From Tetrastigma voinierianum (Eukaryota; Streptophyta; Magnoliopsida; Vitales; Vitaceae): a stretch of DNA of 64,000 nucleotides. The stretch is from positions 744,001 through 808,000 of the forward strand of contig JAEQBH010003961.1 in NCBI GenBank assembly GCA_016808115.1, written 5' to 3'. This document shows positions 60,321 to 64,000 of this stretch, one piece after another. Made by a program: the position numbers and the translations under genes. The notes below the pieces were generated by a model. The model ran no database searches, had not been told where the DNA came from, and was given only the letters and a program-made list of their open reading frames with translations. Position 1 is the first letter of the stretch. Every line of letters begins with the position of its first letter.

Positions 60321-61569
60321 GTGCAGGATATATCGATGTATAATTGAATTTCTGATATATTGTAATATCGGTGGATATTTTTACAAAAAAATATCGGTTA
60401 TTAAAATATTTCATATTTTAATATAGAATTATGAAATGATTCTTATCTTAATTAAGATAGATTAAACAAATGGATTAGTAATTACTTAAATTAAATATGT
60501 TATATTTAATATATTGTCGAATATTATTATGTTAAAGAGATATTATTTATTTGTTTTGTTATTATTATAAATATTATGTAGATAATGAGGAGATTCAAAA
60601 ATATTATATATTATAGTTTTAATTTTTAAATGATATTATTTTATTTCTTTTCCTTTTCAAATTAATGGCCAGTTTAATCATACAGTTATAATGTAAATAA
60701 AAATAAAATAAAATATTATAAAAGGATTATGAACAAATAAATAATAAGAGAATATAAAAAAGTTTACTATATATAATAAATTATGAGTAATGGCTTGGTA
60801 GTTGGAGGTACCTTCAGGAGCATTTTGGGTGGAGTTCGAAACCTTTTAGAAGCCTTGATTTTTTTCATATTTTGGAGCAAGGGGAGAAAAAATCGAAATT
60901 TAGGGAAAAATGGGATTTTTCGGGAAAATCTTAGAAAAATCGGCGATTTTCCGATTTTCTCGTTTTCCTTTCCAAATCTTTTCAACCGGCCAAGCTAGAT
61001 TTTTATTTGAAAAATCGGCCCAGCACGATTTTTGAAGTCCGCGTAGTTATCCTCCGGGGATATAAACCAAAGATCAAGTGGCAGTGTCTTTGCATGAATA
61101 AATAGTTTGAAGCACAAAATTTTGGAACATCTATGGGACTGCCCGCTAGACATGTGGCGTCACCAAACCGAGAAGTCCGGTTGGCTGACTTGTCAGCGGT
61201 AAATTCTGTGGATCTCAGGAGTGCTGGGCCACAACTGACATGTCCATTTATCGGGACTCATATTTTCCTGAGGTGGGCGAGTTTCGCTTTGTTGAGGAGC
61301 TCTGCCAGCCATACAACTTATATATGATATATCAGCGCCCGTAGAATTACCAGTAGTAGTAATGACCACACGGGGTCATGCATCCCGTATCCACTAATAT
61401 ACAATTTATATCACAATAGTCCATGAGTTTATTACCTTTCTTATATAGAGCATATTTAAAATGACACTTTGTTAATATAGTTTACAAAAATATTTATAAG
61501 CCACATCCTGGCTTCCATGAGAAATGTAACCTTGAATGAGCATTAGGTATTATTTAATTGTACCACACA
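60321..61569. other. AT-rich repeat and unassigned sequence
   Basis: No gene. 60320-60780 is related in style to 32600-33200 (ATATCG-rich then very AT-rich). 60880-60975 is a purine- then pyrimidine-rich stretch with self-complementary parts (GAAAATCG … CGATTTTC). 61060-61560 is mixed and unrecognised. Confidence 0.45.
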
Positions 61570-64000
61570 TGTAATGCCAAAATTGCTGCATTTATAACAT
61601 GTTTAGGAACATAATAAAATAAATGTATATTTTAGGAATAAAATAATGCAAAAAGAAAATTTTGAAACCACAGATTTATCACCAAGGAACAAGGAGTAAA
61701 TTAGGGTCATTCTTAATTTCGGACCAGGGTCATAATTTAAGAAAATTATATATACAAGTGAATAATAGAGGAATTGAAGTGCAAATAATAAAGAGTGGGA
61801 GGACCTATCATGGCATGTATTTACCAGGTAAGGGAAATTAAGTATAAAGGGGGCGCCAAAAATATCTCATTTTTGGTATCCAAAGGAAACTCATACAGAG
61901 TTGGGAGGAGAGAAGAGAGAGAAAGGAAGAGGAGAAAGAAGAAGAAGAAAGAAGAGAAGAAGAAGTGAGAAAAGGTATGGAAGTCTAGTTTTTGTATAGA
62001 ATTACTATTATAGTTTAGGTATTAAGCTTCAATTTTTCATGTAATGGTTTGTATGGATTATTTATGGGTTGGTGTGAATTTGTGGTTTTTATATGAAATT
62101 CTTCATTGGCTGAGGTTTGAGGTGTTAAGAGTGGCATTACTTGTTAGGAGTATGAATCTTCAGCTGATGATGGATTTAGTATGGAAGTATGGGTTTATGG
62201 ATTAGTTTGGATTTTGTGTGGACTTTATTTAGACTTTAATATGGAACACTAAGGTTTGTAACAGAAAACATAGCTTCAGGCTATGTGCTTTGTGTAATTG
62301 CCATAGTTTTGTTTGGTTTTTCATTCTACTTTAGCGGATTTATTGTGGATGGTTTATCGCAGAGTGTTTTGGCATGTTTTGTCGTCTGTTATTAGCATGT
62401 TTGCCTTGGCCTCGATTGGGGAGGATAGCAATGTGGTAGGTGGACAAGGTTTGTTCAGGATGGTTTAAGATTGGTAGGTGTATGCAGAGGCGCTAAGAGA
62501 GCTCTCTGTGCGTTGGTGCGTGGAAGCCATGCTATTTCATGGCTGGGCTTAAAGTGCGGCTCTCGGCATGCGGGTTACGTGGAATCACGCTATTGTGGTG
62601 GGAAGCCAGTGGTGACCCACCAGATTGCCTTGATTGGCAGGTTTCCACTTGCCTTGATTCGTGGCCACTACACACCTTCAAACCTCGATTTGAGATGACC
62701 ATAGCAACACAAAGTCGAACTCCAGTTTCGGGTAATTTCTTGGACTCTAAGGAAAGCCCATTGAGTGAGATTCCAACCATATACCTGTGTGGGACATTTA
62801 GATGAACATAATTCTTCAGTCTAGGTTTCTGAAACTCTTGCCATTGGATTCACATTTCAAGTCATAATGGCTGACTTCCAACCGGACGATTCGTAGCCTC
62901 TTCGTTCGAACTCCGTTTTGGATGTTCTTGGAATCTATGGAAAGACCTTTGAGTCTAGAATCTATCCATATATATCTTGATAATATTAAAAGTCATATTA
63001 AGTCTTGAAATCATGAAAAATAGTAGGCTCTGCAGGTTCTGCTTGGGCAACTATTCATAGGAAACTTCCAACTTCGGACGGTCATAACTTCTTCGTCCGA
63101 ACTCCGTTTTGGATGTTCTTGGACTATATGGAAAGCCCTTTGAGTCTAAGTGTCCATACATAAACGTATTGGAATGATGGTAAATGGTTGTAACTACATA
63201 GTAACCATAGTTATTCCATGCGTATAATGAAATATAAGAAAAAATACAAAGATACGAATAAATGAGTGAAATATACGCGTGATTCACCCAGGATGACTAA
63301 TGTCGTTCGGAGATATGAGATATATCTTGAAACATCAAATCTGTGTGGTTTTCTACGAGCACGGTAGAGAGGATAGATGGGGCATACCTATTAGGAAAAA
63401 CAGAGTGAACATCACGATCAGTTAACCCCAGTTTAGGTCGTTCCTGACACGCCGGTCATATTGTCTCGTCTGATGATAACGGCGCCAGCACGGGCGCTAT
63501 AGTTCTTTATCGCTTCAGGTTTGCGGTTAACATGAAACATAAAAACAAATGACAGGTAACCATCTGCAGGCTCTGATGCATATGATATATGACATGATAT
63601 GAGAAGCATAGCATTACTATGTGATGATGTATGTAAGCGATGACAAGTACATGTTTGGAAAGCAGAGGCAGAAGAAAAATGTAAATGACATGAAATGATA
63701 TGATATGATAAAAGTAGCAAAATACATAAGCTGTATGTAAATTATAGGTATAAAAACATATATAAGCATGTATATGACAATTATGGAATAAATAAGTATA
63801 TGATGTGTATAATGCTATATGTATATATGTGTAAAAGTGTGATGACTCTTAATGGGATTACGTCAAGCTATTATGATTCTACTAAGCATAAACACTTATG
63901 GTGTTTCGTCAGTGTAGGTACAAAAGAGAGGAAAGCAGAGACGGAGACGATACGCATGGAAGCGGAGTCAAAGGCACACATCCTTTAGGTGCGATTGGAA
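61570..64000 (+). mobile_element. Gypsy LTR, plus orientation, runs off the window
   Basis: It begins TGTAATGCC and continues with TTTAGGAACATAATAAAA and TTAGGAATAAAATAATG, matching in order the minus-strand start of the LTR at 11599 (TGTAACATCCC … TTTAGGGTATATTAAAAG … GGAAAATAAAATGAG). A GAAGAAGAAGAAAGAAGAG block (61920-61970) and the ATGATATGATATGA tract near 63690 are the reverse complement of blocks in the other LTRs. At least 2.4 kb long; the far end and any internal region lie outside. Confidence 0.75.

Noticed and set aside
1..64000. CRISPR array, bacterial operon, rRNA or tRNA genes
   Set aside because: No regularly spaced identical repeats with unique spacers, no prokaryotic gene packing, and no tRNA or rRNA landmark; tRNA-like matches are primer-binding sites of retroelements.

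Overview
The window is nuclear DNA of a flowering plant, almost certainly a eudicot. It is AT-rich, has long stretches with no genes, and holds a chloroplast-targeted plant polyphenol oxidase together with plant-type Copia, Gypsy, LINE and Mutator elements and an endogenous plant pararetrovirus. I could not name the species. I saw no rRNA, tRNA or CRISPR array.

Only one host gene is visible: an intronless polyphenol oxidase (PPO) on the minus strand (18528-20278). All copper ligands are present, but a one-base frameshift cuts off its C-terminal KFDV domain. The gene is squeezed between two mobile sequences. Downstream, about 180 bp past its stop codon, starts an endogenous pararetrovirus (564-18348, minus strand). 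Upstream, about 120 bp beyond its TATA box, starts a 12-kb Mutator-like transposon (about 20455-32456).

The pararetrovirus unit is about 8.4 kb once insertions are removed. It carries remnants of movement protein, capsid protein with zinc knuckle, aspartic protease, reverse transcriptase and RNase H. About 270-300 bp of its leader is present at both ends, and the 5' end of the insert falls where transcription should start, judging from a TATA box kept beside the other copy. A complete but decayed Copia element (3840-12881, duplication TTTCT) sits between protease and reverse transcriptase. That Copia was itself hit by a 3.9-kb Gypsy solo LTR (7706-11599).

The Mutator-like element encodes a MULE transposase on the plus strand (23038-25580) and, facing it, a plant mobile domain (PMD) gene on the minus strand (about 28600-31030). 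Its long terminal inverted repeats contain arrays of GC-rich hairpin units.

From 33.2 to 54 kb a LINE (plus strand) has been split into three pieces. ORF1 is cut by a deleted Copia (33563-39057), which contains a 3.3-kb Gypsy solo LTR (34029-37311, duplication AAACT). ORF1 and ORF2 are separated by another Copia (about 40058-52121), which contains a full-length decayed Gypsy (41924-50766). From 54 to 64 kb there are unassigned repeats, a Copia gag relic (59880-60320), and the start of another Gypsy LTR in the opposite orientation (61570 to the window end). Apart from the PPO, essentially all protein-coding signal here is broken transposon or virus sequence.
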